In this document: piece after piece, positions 1 through 7,661 of the stretch
How positions within the stretch are numbered: the first letter of the stretch is position 1
Layout of the letters: every line of letters begins with the position of its first letter
NCBI GenBank assembly: GCA_016712525.1
Contig: JADJQX010000007.1
Location: 2,728,001 to 2,792,000, forward strand
Reading direction: 5' to 3'
From: Myxococcales bacterium
GTDB taxonomy: Bacteria; Myxococcota_A; Polyangia; Polyangiales; Polyangiaceae
DNA length: 64,000 nucleotides
Position numbers and translations under genes: made by a program
The notes under the pieces: model-generated
What the model saw: only the letters and a program-made list of their open reading frames with translations
What the model was told of the DNA's origin: nothing
The model's database searches: none

Positions 1-141
1 GAGCCACCCCGGGTAGAACCGAAGCGCCGAGGGCGCACGGGCGATCGCGCACGCCATTTCGGGCTCGGGCGACGCGAGCGTCACCCCGACGACGCAGATC
101 CGAAAGAGCGCGAGGTGGAGGGGGCGCGCCGAGACCTTCAT
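1..141 (-). CDS. N-terminus of an unidentified membrane protein (partial, cut by the window edge)
   Basis: An ATG at 141 opens a frame that runs leftward without a stop for 47 codons to the window edge. The peptide begins MKVSARPLHLALFRICVVGV and later contains RFYPGWL. A short basic start, a RPLxLALFRI segment and then a YPGW element are reminiscent of the first helix of HTTM (vitamin K-dependent carboxylase-like) membrane proteins, but only the first tens of residues are present, so this is a weak guess. Codon positions show the expected G/C bias. It is divergent from the lipoprotein gene starting at 309, with 167 bp between them for both promoters. Existence of a gene is moderately likely; the family is uncertain. 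Confidence 0.45.
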   Translation of the reverse strand, partial: MKVSARPLHLALFRICVVGVTLASPEPEMACAIARAPSALRFYPGWL

Positions 142-308
142 GCGCGTCCGTGCTCGCCGTGTCGCGTCCGCCGTGGGGTCACGAGCAAAACCTCCGGAGC
201 CGATCCTACCCGCCTCGGACGCGTGCAGACGACCAAAGTCCGAGCGCATGCGGCGGAGCCACGAGGAGGCCGACGACGCTCGTGACGCACGCGCGTGAAA
301 GTCGGGGT

Positions 309-1160
309 ATGGTCGCGCGCATGCGTCGCCTCACGAGCCTCCTCGCGATCGTGTCCTTGGCCCCTGCAGCGCTTGCTCTCGGCGCGTGCGGAGGGCACGA
401 GCGCATCGTCGTCTCTCCGGAGCCCCCCCGCGATCTCGAGAGCCGCGCCGAGGCCGAAGCACGCTCGAGCGCCAAAGAGGGCGAGCGCGTGGGCGACACG
501 CTCCGAGGTGTGGCCCACCGCGACGACGCCTCGACGGACTGGCGCATCCAGCTCGACGAAGGGCAGTGTTACTGGTTCGGCTACGCGGGCGACGCGGGGG
601 TCCAGAGGTTCTCGATGTACATCTGGGATCCGAAGGACAAGCGCCTCGACAGCGCGCGCGGAAAACCGCCGCAGGGCATCTTCACCCACTGCGCCGAGAC
701 GAGCGGCATCTATCGCCTCCAGGGCAAGGTCTCCGAAGGTGCCGGGCACTACGCCGTGGTCGTCTACAAGACCAAGGGGGTCGAGAAGAAGCCCGAGCCC
801 GAGAAGAAGCCCGAGCCCACGAGCGATCTCGCGGCGACCATCGAGAAGAAGGCAGCGCAGGCCGCCGCGGGGGCCAAGCGCTCCGGCGATTTCGTCGAGG
901 GCACGGCCGAGACGACCGAGCTCTACACCGCGATGGAAGCGGGCAAGTGCTACTGGATCATCGCCGCGGGGGAGCCCGGCAAGGTGAAGAAGCTCTTTCT
1001 TTATCTGTGGGACCCGAAGTCGAAGCGGGTCACCGAGAACAAGAGCGACTCCGAGACCACCATGGTCGGCCACTGCGCCAAGGAGAGCGGCATGTACAAA
1101 TACCAGCTCAAGGTCGACAGCGGCTCGGGCCCCTACAAGGCCGCGATCTACGTGAAATAA
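309..1160 (+). CDS. Lipoprotein with two copies of an unknown beta-rich domain
   Basis: 283 residues from ATG 309; a second in-frame ATG at 321 is equally plausible. The N-terminus MVARMRRLTSLLAIVSLAPA continues to a lipobox LGAC, so the mature protein is probably lipid-anchored. After a charged helical stretch there are two homologous copies of about 90 residues. They share CYW near the start, [FL]xxYxWDPKxKR in the middle, HCAxxSGxY[RK] and a closing AxxVYK/AAIYVK. A Lys/Glu/Pro linker (KKPEPEKKPEP) separates the copies. Each copy has two conserved cysteines that could form a disulphide. The family is not recognised; the periplasmic location is inferred from the lipobox. It stands alone between a divergent gene and a small membrane protein. 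Confidence 0.85.
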   Translation: MVARMRRLTSLLAIVSLAPAALALGACGGHERIVVSPEPPRDLESRAEAEARSSAKEGERVGDTLRGVAHRDDASTDWRIQLDEGQCYWFGYAGDAGVQRFSMYIWDPKDKRLDSARGKPPQGIFTHCAETSGIYRLQGKVSEGAGHYAVVVYKTKGVEKKPEPEKKPEPTSDLAATIEKKAAQAAAGAKRSGDFVEGTAETTELYTAMEAGKCYWIIAAGEPGKVKKLFLYLWDPKSKRVTENKSDSETTMVGHCAKESGMYKYQLKVDSGSGPYKAAIYVK

Positions 1161-1275
1161 AGGCTCGTGCGCGGGGCGACCGTTCGATCCCGCACGGATT
1201 GCGTGACCGAAGCGTCACACGATCGACACGAAGGCGGCGAGCGCGCGCCACGCGGAGTGCGCATACGTAAGGTCT

Positions 1276-1542
1276 ATGAGCATCGAGACCCACACCCGCT
1301 CGGCCGCTCGGTCCTCCGAGTTCTCGCTCTCCCTCCGCGCCCGCGACGCCAAGACGTCCGCGGCGATCGCCTTCGCGGCAGCGCTGCCGGCGGCCTTCCT
1401 CGCGTTTCAGTGGCACGCGCTCGCCGTCCTCCCCGTCGTGGCCGTGCTCTTCGGCGCGCGCTCGGTCCGCAGGCTCGTCGTCATCGCGGCGGAGCACACG
1501 CGCGTGACGCACGACCACGACGACCACGCCACCTCGCACTGA
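1276..1542 (+). CDS. Small two-helix membrane protein with His/Asp-rich tail
   Basis: 88 residues from ATG 1276, with AAGGT a few bases upstream as a possible ribosome binding site. After a polar N-terminus there are two adjacent hydrophobic stretches (roughly residues 28-42 and 46-60) separated by FQWHA, as in a helical hairpin. The tail contains THDHDDHATSH, which could bind a metal, but no family is recognised. It lies 115 bp after the duplicated-domain lipoprotein and is convergent with the esterase gene. Coding status rests on the hairpin and codon bias only. Confidence 0.5.
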   Translation: MSIETHTRSAARSSEFSLSLRARDAKTSAAIAFAAALPAAFLAFQWHALAVLPVVAVLFGARSVRRLVVIAAEHTRVTHDHDDHATSH

Positions 1543-1598
1543 CCTCGCGGGCCTCTACGCTCGCCCGATGACCGACCTTTGTCCTCGGTCACGCTGAT

Positions 1599-2551
1599 TT
1601 AGTTCGCGCGGAAGACCTCGACCGCTCGCCCGTGCCCGTCGAAGGCGCAGTGCCCCGCGCCCGCCACGACCTTGGTGTCGACCGGGAACCCGAGGCCCGC
1701 GAAGTGGGGCGCGGCCTTCTCGATGTCGGCCTTCAAGAAGTCCTGGTCGCCGTAGGTGAAGAACATCGTGGTGCCCGCGCGTCTCTCGGGGCTCGTCGTG
1801 TCCCAGGCGAACGCCTTCGTGGGCCGCTCCCCACCGCAGTTGAGCGCGTAGACGCCGGGGTACGCGTCGCCGTACTTGCGTACGAACTGCGACGTGAGGA
1901 AGATCGAGCCGCCCGAGGAGCCATAATAGTAGGCGTTCCCGAGCGTGACGTCGTAGGCCGCGCGGACGGCGTCGAGCACCGCCTTGAGCACGTCGGCGTT
2001 GAGGCCGTCGGTGTCGGGGACCTCGGGCGCCGTATCGGAGCAGTCGGTCTGGGTAGGGACCTGCCACCACCGGCAGCCGTTGGGGGCCTTGACCGAGAGC
2101 ACGAGGGCGTGACGCTCGTCGGCGAACGGGAGGAGCGCGCGCATGGCGCTGCCGCTGTTGTGGGCCGCGGCGCCGTCGCCGTGGAGGTACGCGACCACAC
2201 GGAAGGGGCCCGCGCCCGCGGTGGGCTCGGCGAGCTTGACCTCGGCGCCCGCGATCGTGAGCGTGCAGAACGCCCGCCCCCGGAGAGCTCGCCGCGGCTC
2301 GCGCACACGACCCCACCCGAGCCCTTCGTGCTCCCGACAGGGCCTCGGGCGTCGAGGGCCGCACCGTCGAGCGAGGTCTCCTCGCCCGTGCCGGCGTCGA
2401 GAGGGGGATCGACCGGGGGAGATCCCGCGTCGCCCGGGGTCGCGGACGAGCCGGAGCACGCGGACGACGACAGCGCGCCCCCCACGAGCGAGACGAAGAC
2501 TCCGAGCGACAAGGACCTGAAGGAAGACGCGGGGTTCCGCATGACCCGCAC
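1599..2551 (-). pseudogene. Alpha/beta-hydrolase (esterase/PHB-depolymerase-like) lipoprotein, frameshifted
   Basis: Two overlapping minus-strand frames together make one protein. From ATG 2551 the first frame gives MRVMRNPASSFRSLSLGVFV, then a lipobox SSAC and a linker rich in D, P and G. Near 2280, at a run of five G on the coding strand, the reading must move to the second frame. That frame then encodes an alpha/beta-hydrolase: VVAYLHGDGA (oxyanion region), GSSGGS (serine nucleophile elbow), an Asp in FFTYGDQDF and a His in GAGHCAFDG, ending at TAA 1599. Adding one G restores a continuous frame reading ELSGGRAFCTLTIAG. The catalytic half is intact, so this is either a one-base consensus error or a recent lesion. 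It would be a secreted or lipid-anchored esterase of about 317 residues. Confidence 0.75.
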
Positions 2552-2619
2552 TCTATCACGCGACAGCGCGGAACTTCGGCCGCGCGCGATGGTCCGTGCC
2601 CTACCTGCGAGGAGCGACG

Positions 2620-3570
2620 ATGCCCGAGCCTGCCGTTTCGCCGACGTTCGTCACCAAAGCCCCTCGAGAAGCGCTCGCGCTGGCCCTGTCCGTGGCCTTC
2701 GGCACGCTCGCTTCGGTGCTCGCCCACGTCACGCGGATGGCCCGCGTCGATCCGGCCCAAGTGGCGTTCACCGTGGTGCTCGCGGCCGCCTCTGCGTTTC
2801 CCCTCACGTACGCCGCGAGCCGCATCCACGACGCGTCTCGCCTGCGAAGCTCGCTCGTCGGGCCCTTCGCCCTGACGGTCGCCATGGGGGCGTCGCTCGG
2901 CACGGTGAGCCAGGCGTTCCTCGCGCTCCACCTCGATCCCTGGGAGAAGCTCTGGGTCTTCGATGTCCCGCTCGGCTCGGACCGTGGCGCGTGGCTGGTC
3001 TTCGGTGCGCTCGCGGGCGCGGTGGGCGCGGTGTTCGGGTTCGCGCTCTTGGCCGTCGGGCTCCGAACCGTGCAGCGCTCGGCGGCCGTGCTCGACGCGG
3101 AGGAGCGGCTCGGGATCCCGGCGCTCGGCGCGGCGAGCGTGGCGAGCGCCCTCTGGATGGCCATGCTCGACCCCGAGGAGCTCGTCCCTGCCGCTGCGAT
3201 CGCGGGTCTCGGGCTCGGCTCACTCACGGTGCTCGCCCTCAGGGACCGCGCGCGGCGAGGCTTCGTGACCCGCGTGTTCGAAGGGCGAGAGCCCGGTGTC
3301 GAGCTGTCGTGCCTCGCGACCCCGGAGGAGCGAGCGGCCCTGCCTCCGATCGCCGACATCGGGTTCGGCGACCGGGTCGTGGTCGAGAAGGTCGAGCGCG
3401 CGAGCTACCGCACCGCCGCTCGAGGGCGCGCCGTCGTGCTCGTCGCCGAGACTCTCGAGGAGACCCTCGTCCCCCTCGCCGCTCGCGAGAGGCTCTTTGC
3501 ACGGGCCGCCGTCGCGACGTTCGCGCTCGTGGGCCTACGGCTCGTCACCCTCGCGTTCGTTCTTCGATGA
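2620..3570 (+). CDS. Polytopic membrane protein of unknown function
   Basis: 316 residues. ATG 2620 is preceded by GAGGAG at a good distance, which decides against the upstream in-frame GTG at 2596. About six hydrophobic segments are visible (near residues 17-36, 50-65, 85-100, 125-150, 170-190 and 195-210). A soluble stretch follows that starts after ALRDRARRGF and contains FGDRVVVEKVERASYRTAARG and a Glu-rich ETLEETLVP. A last helix sits at the C-terminus (AVATFALVGLRLVTLAFVLR). No family recognised. It is divergent from the esterase, sharing a 68-bp intergenic region. Confidence 0.8.
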   Translation: MPEPAVSPTFVTKAPREALALALSVAFGTLASVLAHVTRMARVDPAQVAFTVVLAAASAFPLTYAASRIHDASRLRSSLVGPFALTVAMGASLGTVSQAFLALHLDPWEKLWVFDVPLGSDRGAWLVFGALAGAVGAVFGFALLAVGLRTVQRSAAVLDAEERLGIPALGAASVASALWMAMLDPEELVPAAAIAGLGLGSLTVLALRDRARRGFVTRVFEGREPGVELSCLATPEERAALPPIADIGFGDRVVVEKVERASYRTAARGRAVVLVAETLEETLVPLAARERLFARAAVATFALVGLRLVTLAFVLR

Positions 3571-3886
3571 CCGGGAAACGGTGCGTTCACCCGCGCCGAA
3601 CAGTCGAAACCGGGAACGGGGCGAGGACATGGCACGTCGAGCGACCTCGCGAGCGGGCGGTCCGAAGTCGATTTCTCGAGGAAAATCAGGACCTTCGAAA
3701 AATAGTCGTGGGGCGCCGGTAACCGACGCGGCGCTTCCTGCGTAGCGGCAGGCCATGCCGAGCCTCGCCACCCGCACGTACCGGTCGATTCCGACACCAC
3801 GGCCGTGGGCACGCCCTTGCGCCGATGACCGAAGTGATGCGAGCGTGTCGCGGCCCGAGGCCGTCTCCCTCCTCGGGGCGAGGACC
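3571..3886. other. 316-bp intergenic region without a convincing gene
   Basis: Between the membrane protein and the YbjN-like gene. A 38-codon frame (3629-3745) encodes a very basic, low-complexity peptide, but its candidate Shine-Dalgarno sits too close to the ATG and nothing supports translation. A short, more A/T-rich patch near 3670-3710 could hold the promoter for the downstream operon. No tRNA, hairpin terminator or repeat was found. Confidence 0.5.
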
Positions 3887-4339
3887 ATGACCACTGCTCC
3901 CCCCGAAGCCCTCGCGGTCGTCGAGACCGCGCTCCGCATGCTCGACCTGGTGCCGGCCGAGGTGCTCGTGTCGAAGCCCGACGCGCTGCCCTCGTGGTCC
4001 ATGAAACGCGGGAGCGCAAAGGTGGTGGTCGGGCTCGTCGCGCGTGAGGCGCTCGGGACCGAAGGGGTGCACCTGCGTGTCGTCGCGCCGATCGTCGTGT
4101 TCGCCGAGGACACGCGCGAGGCGCTCTTCTTACGGCTGCTCCAGCTCAACGCGGCGGGCCTCTCGTGGTGCGCGTTCGGCATCCTCGGCGACAGCGTCGT
4201 GGTCGTGGCCGAGCGGCCCACCGAGAACCTCGAGCCCGAAGAGGTCGTGCAGACCATCCGCCAAGTCGCGGCCGTGGCCGACACCTTCGACGATCGGCTC
4301 GTGGCCGAGTTCGGCGGGAAGCGCTCGTGCGACTTCTGA
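3887..4339 (+). CDS. YbjN-like (type III secretion chaperone fold) domain protein
   Basis: 150 residues. The start at ATG 3887 is chosen because AGGAC lies just upstream and the sequence before it lacks protein character. The pattern is ETALRMLDLVPAE, then a beta strand pair with WSMKRGSAKVVVGL, LRVVAPIVVF, a helix (ALFLRLLQLNAAGLSWCAFGI), DSVVVVAERP and a final amphipathic helix (EEVVQTIRQVAAVADTFDDRLVAEFG). This matches the YbjN/DUF1790 superfamily, which shares the fold of secretion chaperones; the molecular role is generally unknown. Its last 13 bases overlap the start of the outer-membrane barrel gene, so the two are probably co-translated. Confidence 0.75.
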   Translation: MTTAPPEALAVVETALRMLDLVPAEVLVSKPDALPSWSMKRGSAKVVVGLVAREALGTEGVHLRVVAPIVVFAEDTREALFLRLLQLNAAGLSWCAFGILGDSVVVVAERPTENLEPEEVVQTIRQVAAVADTFDDRLVAEFGGKRSCDF

Positions 4340-5883
4340 CACATTTTCCTTCGTCAAAACGAAGACTTACGGCACACGGACTGGCCCTCGTGTGCGGCGT
4401 CGGGTCGACGCTCGCCGTGCGCCCGGCGCTCGCGGTGGAGCCCGAGGTCACGAGCGACACGGCCGCGCAGTTCTACGAGGTGACGAGCCCCGACGGGACG
4501 CGTGTGCTCACGCGCCGCAGGTTCACGAGCACCCTCGGCGTCGGCGCCCTCGACCTCCTCTCGAAGGACAAGGTGCGCGAGCAGAACCCGCTCGCTCCGG
4601 ATCTCGTGTTCCGCGCGCGCGTCCGCTTCGACTCGGACTACGGCGCCCTCGCCGCGGAAGAGGATCCCTCCCTCGCGAGCTCGGTCGTCCCTGGATTTTC
4701 CCGCGGGCGGCTCGATCTCATGTACGCGTACGTCGAGGGGCGGCGCTTCGCGAACGGCGTCCTCGGGTTCAAGCTCGGGCGTCAATACGTGACCGACGTG
4801 CTCGGCTGGTGGTCGTTCGACGGCGCCACGGTGCGCGCGACGACGCCCTTTTTCATGGCCGTCGAGGCGTACGGAGGCCTCGAGCAACGCGGCGGCATGC
4901 CGCTGTCGACGCCGCGCTTCGAACGCGACGGTGTGCTCCGCGGGAGCCGCATCGGCTACGACCCGACGACCTGGGCGGCGTACCAACCGAGCTCGCTCGC
5001 GCCCGCGTTCGGCGCGGCCCTCGAGTCCCAAGGCGTGTCGTTCCTCCACTCGCGCCTCACGTACCGCCGCGTCTACAACACGGGCGAGAGCAACGTCTCC
5101 ATGTTCCAGCCCGGCCTCCGGAGCTCCGCCCTCTACGACGGCACGCGGGTCTCGTCGGAGCGCATCGGGTATGCGTTCGACGGGAGCCTGCCGAGCGTGG
5201 GTGGGCTGCGAGGCGGCCTCGCGTACGATCTCTACGTCGCGAAGTTCAGCCAGCTTTACCTCTCGACGGACGTCTACGCGACGCAGAAGCTCACGCTCAG
5301 CGCCGACTTCGACCACTTCCGCCCCACGTTCGACGCCGACAGCATCTGGAACCTGTTCGTGACGGGCCCGACGAACGATCTCGGCGCGCGCTTCGCGTAC
5401 CAAGCGTCCGATTCGTTCGGCGTCTCGGGCGGGGGCCACGTGCGCATGTTCGAGAACGCGACCGGCCCCGAAGAAGATACGCGCGGGAAGAGCCCCCTCG
5501 CCGACGCGAACCAGTACGCGGCCAGCCCGCTCTACTTGAACGGCGGCGGCAACGTCGCGGCCAAGTACCGGTACACGCGCGGCAACGTCACCGTGCGCGG
5601 CGCGGCCGACGGCGGCGGCACCGGGGGTCGCGCGGGCGGCGACGTCTACGCCGATCACACCTTCCAGAAGCGCTACCTCGTGTCCGCCAGGGTCGGCGCG
5701 TGGGCCTGGAAAGACTCGCTCCGGCCCGACCGCAGCGCCACGAGCCTCGGCTACGTGCTCGGTGCAGGATACATCTTTTCGCCGCGCTCCCAGGCGCTCG
5801 TCGAATTCGAGCACGACATGAACCGCATCGTCGGCAACCGCTTCCGCCTCATGCTCTGGCTCAGCCTCGCGGTGAACAAATGA
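4327..5883 (+). CDS. Outer-membrane beta-barrel protein, partner of the multihaem cytochrome
   Basis: 518 residues from GTG 4327 (overlapping the previous gene by 13 bp, with GGCGGGAAG upstream). The N-terminus VRLLTHFPSSKRRLTAHGLA continues into a hydrophobic core ending VRPALA, a plausible Sec signal peptide. The body alternates short aromatic-ended strands such as LDLMYAYVEGRRF, VLGFKLGRQYV, LTLSADFDHFRP and FRLMLWLSLAVNK, as expected of a barrel. It has no haem motif itself. The stop overlaps the cytochrome ATG in ATGA (5880-5883), so the two proteins are translationally coupled. By analogy with porin-cytochrome conduits it may house or dock the cytochrome; this is inference from architecture only. 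Confidence 0.75.
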   Translation: MRLLTHFPSSKRRLTAHGLALVCGVGSTLAVRPALAVEPEVTSDTAAQFYEVTSPDGTRVLTRRRFTSTLGVGALDLLSKDKVREQNPLAPDLVFRARVRFDSDYGALAAEEDPSLASSVVPGFSRGRLDLMYAYVEGRRFANGVLGFKLGRQYVTDVLGWWSFDGATVRATTPFFMAVEAYGGLEQRGGMPLSTPRFERDGVLRGSRIGYDPTTWAAYQPSSLAPAFGAALESQGVSFLHSRLTYRRVYNTGESNVSMFQPGLRSSALYDGTRVSSERIGYAFDGSLPSVGGLRGGLAYDLYVAKFSQLYLSTDVYATQKLTLSADFDHFRPTFDADSIWNLFVTGPTNDLGARFAYQASDSFGVSGGGHVRMFENATGPEEDTRGKSPLADANQYAASPLYLNGGGNVAAKYRYTRGNVTVRGAADGGGTGGRAGGDVYADHTFQKRYLVSARVGAWAWKDSLRPDRSATSLGYVLGAGYIFSPRSQALVEFEHDMNRIVGNRFRLMLWLSLAVNK

Positions 5884-7259
5884 GCCGCGCAAACGCCCCG
5901 TTCCTGTCGCTCACCCTGTTGCTCGTCGTCGGCGTTTTGTCGGCGCTGTCGCTCGCGTTCGCCGATACGAGCGCCCCCTCTGCGGCCGACGCCGGAGCAC
6001 CCCTGGCGGCTGCCGCAGCTCCCGCGTCGAGCCCTCCCCAAGGCGAGCTCGGCTCGGGGCGCGCGCCGCTCCCGGGCGGGGCAAAAGTGCCTGGAAAATG
6101 GCTCCCCGATGGCGCTTTCGACCCCGACACGGGGCCGAGCCAAGCCATCTACCCGCCGCAGTCGCTGACGCTCCGGTTCAACCACAAGCTCCACCAGACG
6201 AAGGTGGGGATGAAGTGCCAGAGCTGCCACAAGGCCGCCCTCACGAGCCAATCCGCTCAAGACCACCTCGTCCCGACGGGCCAGACCTGCGACGACTGCC
6301 ACGGCACGAGCCATGACGACCTCGCGGCCGTGAAGCCGGGCGACGACGCCTCGGGCCAGTGCGCGTTCTGCCACGTGGGGTACCAGCCGAAGGACGGAAA
6401 CCGCGTCGCGAAGCTCGTCTTGCCGCGCGCGAACATGATCTTCAACCACAAGAAACACGCCGACCGGAACATCAACTGCCGGCAGTGCCACGGCGAGGTG
6501 CAGGAGCTCGAGCTCGCGACACGCGATCAGCTCCCGCGTATGCGCGGCTGTTTCGGATGCCATCAGTATCCGGATTCGGCGGCGCGTGGGCTCGCCAAGG
6601 GGAGCTGCGAGACGTGCCACATCTCGGGGGCGGGCGCCGGCGGCACCAAGATGAAGGTCGCGTTCGCGTCGGGAACGCTCGTCCCTCCGCGGTGGATGCA
6701 CAACGCCGCGCACGGGCCGGACTTCATCCAGCGCCACAAAATGGTGGCCGCGAACGACTCTCAGTTCTGCGCGAACTGCCACAAAGAAGACTTCTGCACC
6801 TCGTGCCACGACGGCCAGGTGCGGCCGCGCAGCATCCACCCGAACGACTACATTTCCATGCACCCGGTCGAGGCGCGCCTCGCCATGCAGAAGTGCCAGA
6901 GCTGCCACCGCGAGCAGAGCTTCTGCCTCCAGTGCCACCAGCGCCTCGGCATCACCATGAGCGGCCCGAGCGACGCGCGGAACGCCGGCCGCTTCCACCC
7001 GCCGAAGACCATCTGGAGCGACCCCCCGCGGAACCCCGGTCATCACGCACAAGAGGCGCGGCGCAACCTGAACGCGTGCGTCTCGTGCCACGTCGAGCGC
7101 GACTGCGTCGTGTGCCACGGCGCGACCGGCGTGGGCGGCGGGTTCAACCCGCACCCAGGAGGCTTCACGGCCTCGTGCGCCACGCAGATGTCGCGAAACC
7201 CCCGCCCGTGTTTCGTCTGCCACTCCCCCGGCGACGCCAGCCTGAGCCAGTGCAAATGA
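5880..7259 (+). CDS. Thirteen-haem c-type cytochrome (exported)
   Basis: 459 residues from ATG 5880, which overlaps the barrel stop. The N-terminal signal sequence MSRANAPFLSLTLLLVVGVL ends near AFA-DTSAP. After an Ala/Pro-rich linker there are thirteen CXXCH haem-attachment motifs: CQSCH, CDDCH, CAFCH, CRQCH, CFGCH, CETCH, CANCH, CTSCH, CQSCH, CLQCH, CVSCH, CVVCH and CFVCH. FNHKLH and FNHKKH, plus further histidines, are candidates for distal ligands as in the cytochrome c3/c7 family. Haem would be attached covalently in the periplasm. Two extra cysteines near the C-terminus (ASCATQ, SQCK) are not in haem motifs. Its role is electron transfer; whether it delivers electrons across the outer membrane is inferred from the coupled barrel. 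Confidence 0.9.
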   Translation: MSRANAPFLSLTLLLVVGVLSALSLAFADTSAPSAADAGAPLAAAAAPASSPPQGELGSGRAPLPGGAKVPGKWLPDGAFDPDTGPSQAIYPPQSLTLRFNHKLHQTKVGMKCQSCHKAALTSQSAQDHLVPTGQTCDDCHGTSHDDLAAVKPGDDASGQCAFCHVGYQPKDGNRVAKLVLPRANMIFNHKKHADRNINCRQCHGEVQELELATRDQLPRMRGCFGCHQYPDSAARGLAKGSCETCHISGAGAGGTKMKVAFASGTLVPPRWMHNAAHGPDFIQRHKMVAANDSQFCANCHKEDFCTSCHDGQVRPRSIHPNDYISMHPVEARLAMQKCQSCHREQSFCLQCHQRLGITMSGPSDARNAGRFHPPKTIWSDPPRNPGHHAQEARRNLNACVSCHVERDCVVCHGATGVGGGFNPHPGGFTASCATQMSRNPRPCFVCHSPGDASLSQCK

Positions 7260-7346
7260 AGCGCCCTCCTCACGACGAGCCCATGGCCTCGGCCACGAAC
7301 GCCCCCGACGCGGAGGGCAGCGGCGGCTATTTGTTGCAAGAAGCGC

Positions 7347-7393
7347 GGGGGGGGCGATATAGCCTTCCCCCCCGGGACTGTCCCGAGGGACAG
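7347..7393 (+). promoter_or_regulatory. Structured leader directly before a ribosome binding site
   Basis: A run of eight G (7347-7354) faces a run of seven C (7367-7373) across a 12-base A/T-containing loop. It is followed by GGGAC (7374-7378), GTCCC (7380-7384) and GGGAC (7387-7391), so the middle element can pair with either neighbour. The second hairpin (7378-7393, stem CTGTCC/GGACAG) abuts AAGGAGG (7394-7400). The first hairpin may end cytochrome transcription; the second could mask or expose the ribosome binding site. No ligand class is recognised. Confidence 0.45.
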
Positions 7394-7406
7394 AAGGAGG
7401 CCCCCC

Positions 7407-7661
7407 GTGAAAGAGCTCGTCCGGTATCTCTTGGAGAATCTCTACCTGGATTTCCAGGGGGAGATCTCGCTCGACCAAGTCCGGCAGTTCTTGAGGGGCG
7501 ACGACAGCAAGGAGGCGAAGGCGCTCCTTCAGAAGCTCATCGAGGACAAGGGCGTGGACGACCTCTTGATCGCGCTGGCCGACGTGCTGAAGGAGCACCT
7601 CCGCACGGGCATCAACGAGCAGGTCATGAAGCAGGAGCTCCAGAACTACAGCGACAGCTGA
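7407..7661 (+). CDS. Small helical protein of unknown function
   Basis: 84 residues from GTG 7407, placed just after a very strong AAGGAGG. Almost the whole chain is predicted helical and acidic (ISLDQVRQFLRGDDSKEAKA, LLIALADVLKEHLRTGINEQ), with no cysteines, signal peptide or membrane segment, so it should be cytoplasmic. Its stop TGA is nested in CTGA with the proposed CTG start of the next gene. Family not recognised; it could be an assembly factor or regulator for the surrounding cytochrome genes, but nothing in the sequence shows that. Confidence 0.8.
   Translation: MKELVRYLLENLYLDFQGEISLDQVRQFLRGDDSKEAKALLQKLIEDKGVDDLLIALADVLKEHLRTGINEQVMKQELQNYSDS

Noticed and set aside
138..1073. Long open frame opposite the duplicated-domain lipoprotein
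   Set aside because: Very Arg/Leu/Gly-rich with no family signal; it is the antisense of a well-supported gene. Long antisense frames are common throughout this G/C-rich window and were left out.
1632..3722. 696-codon plus-strand open frame
   Set aside because: It crosses the esterase and the membrane-protein gene, has no start signal and reads as low-complexity Arg/Ala/Gly.
3629..3745. 38-residue basic small open frame
   Set aside because: Ribosome binding site too close to the ATG, no recognisable protein; not enough to call a gene.
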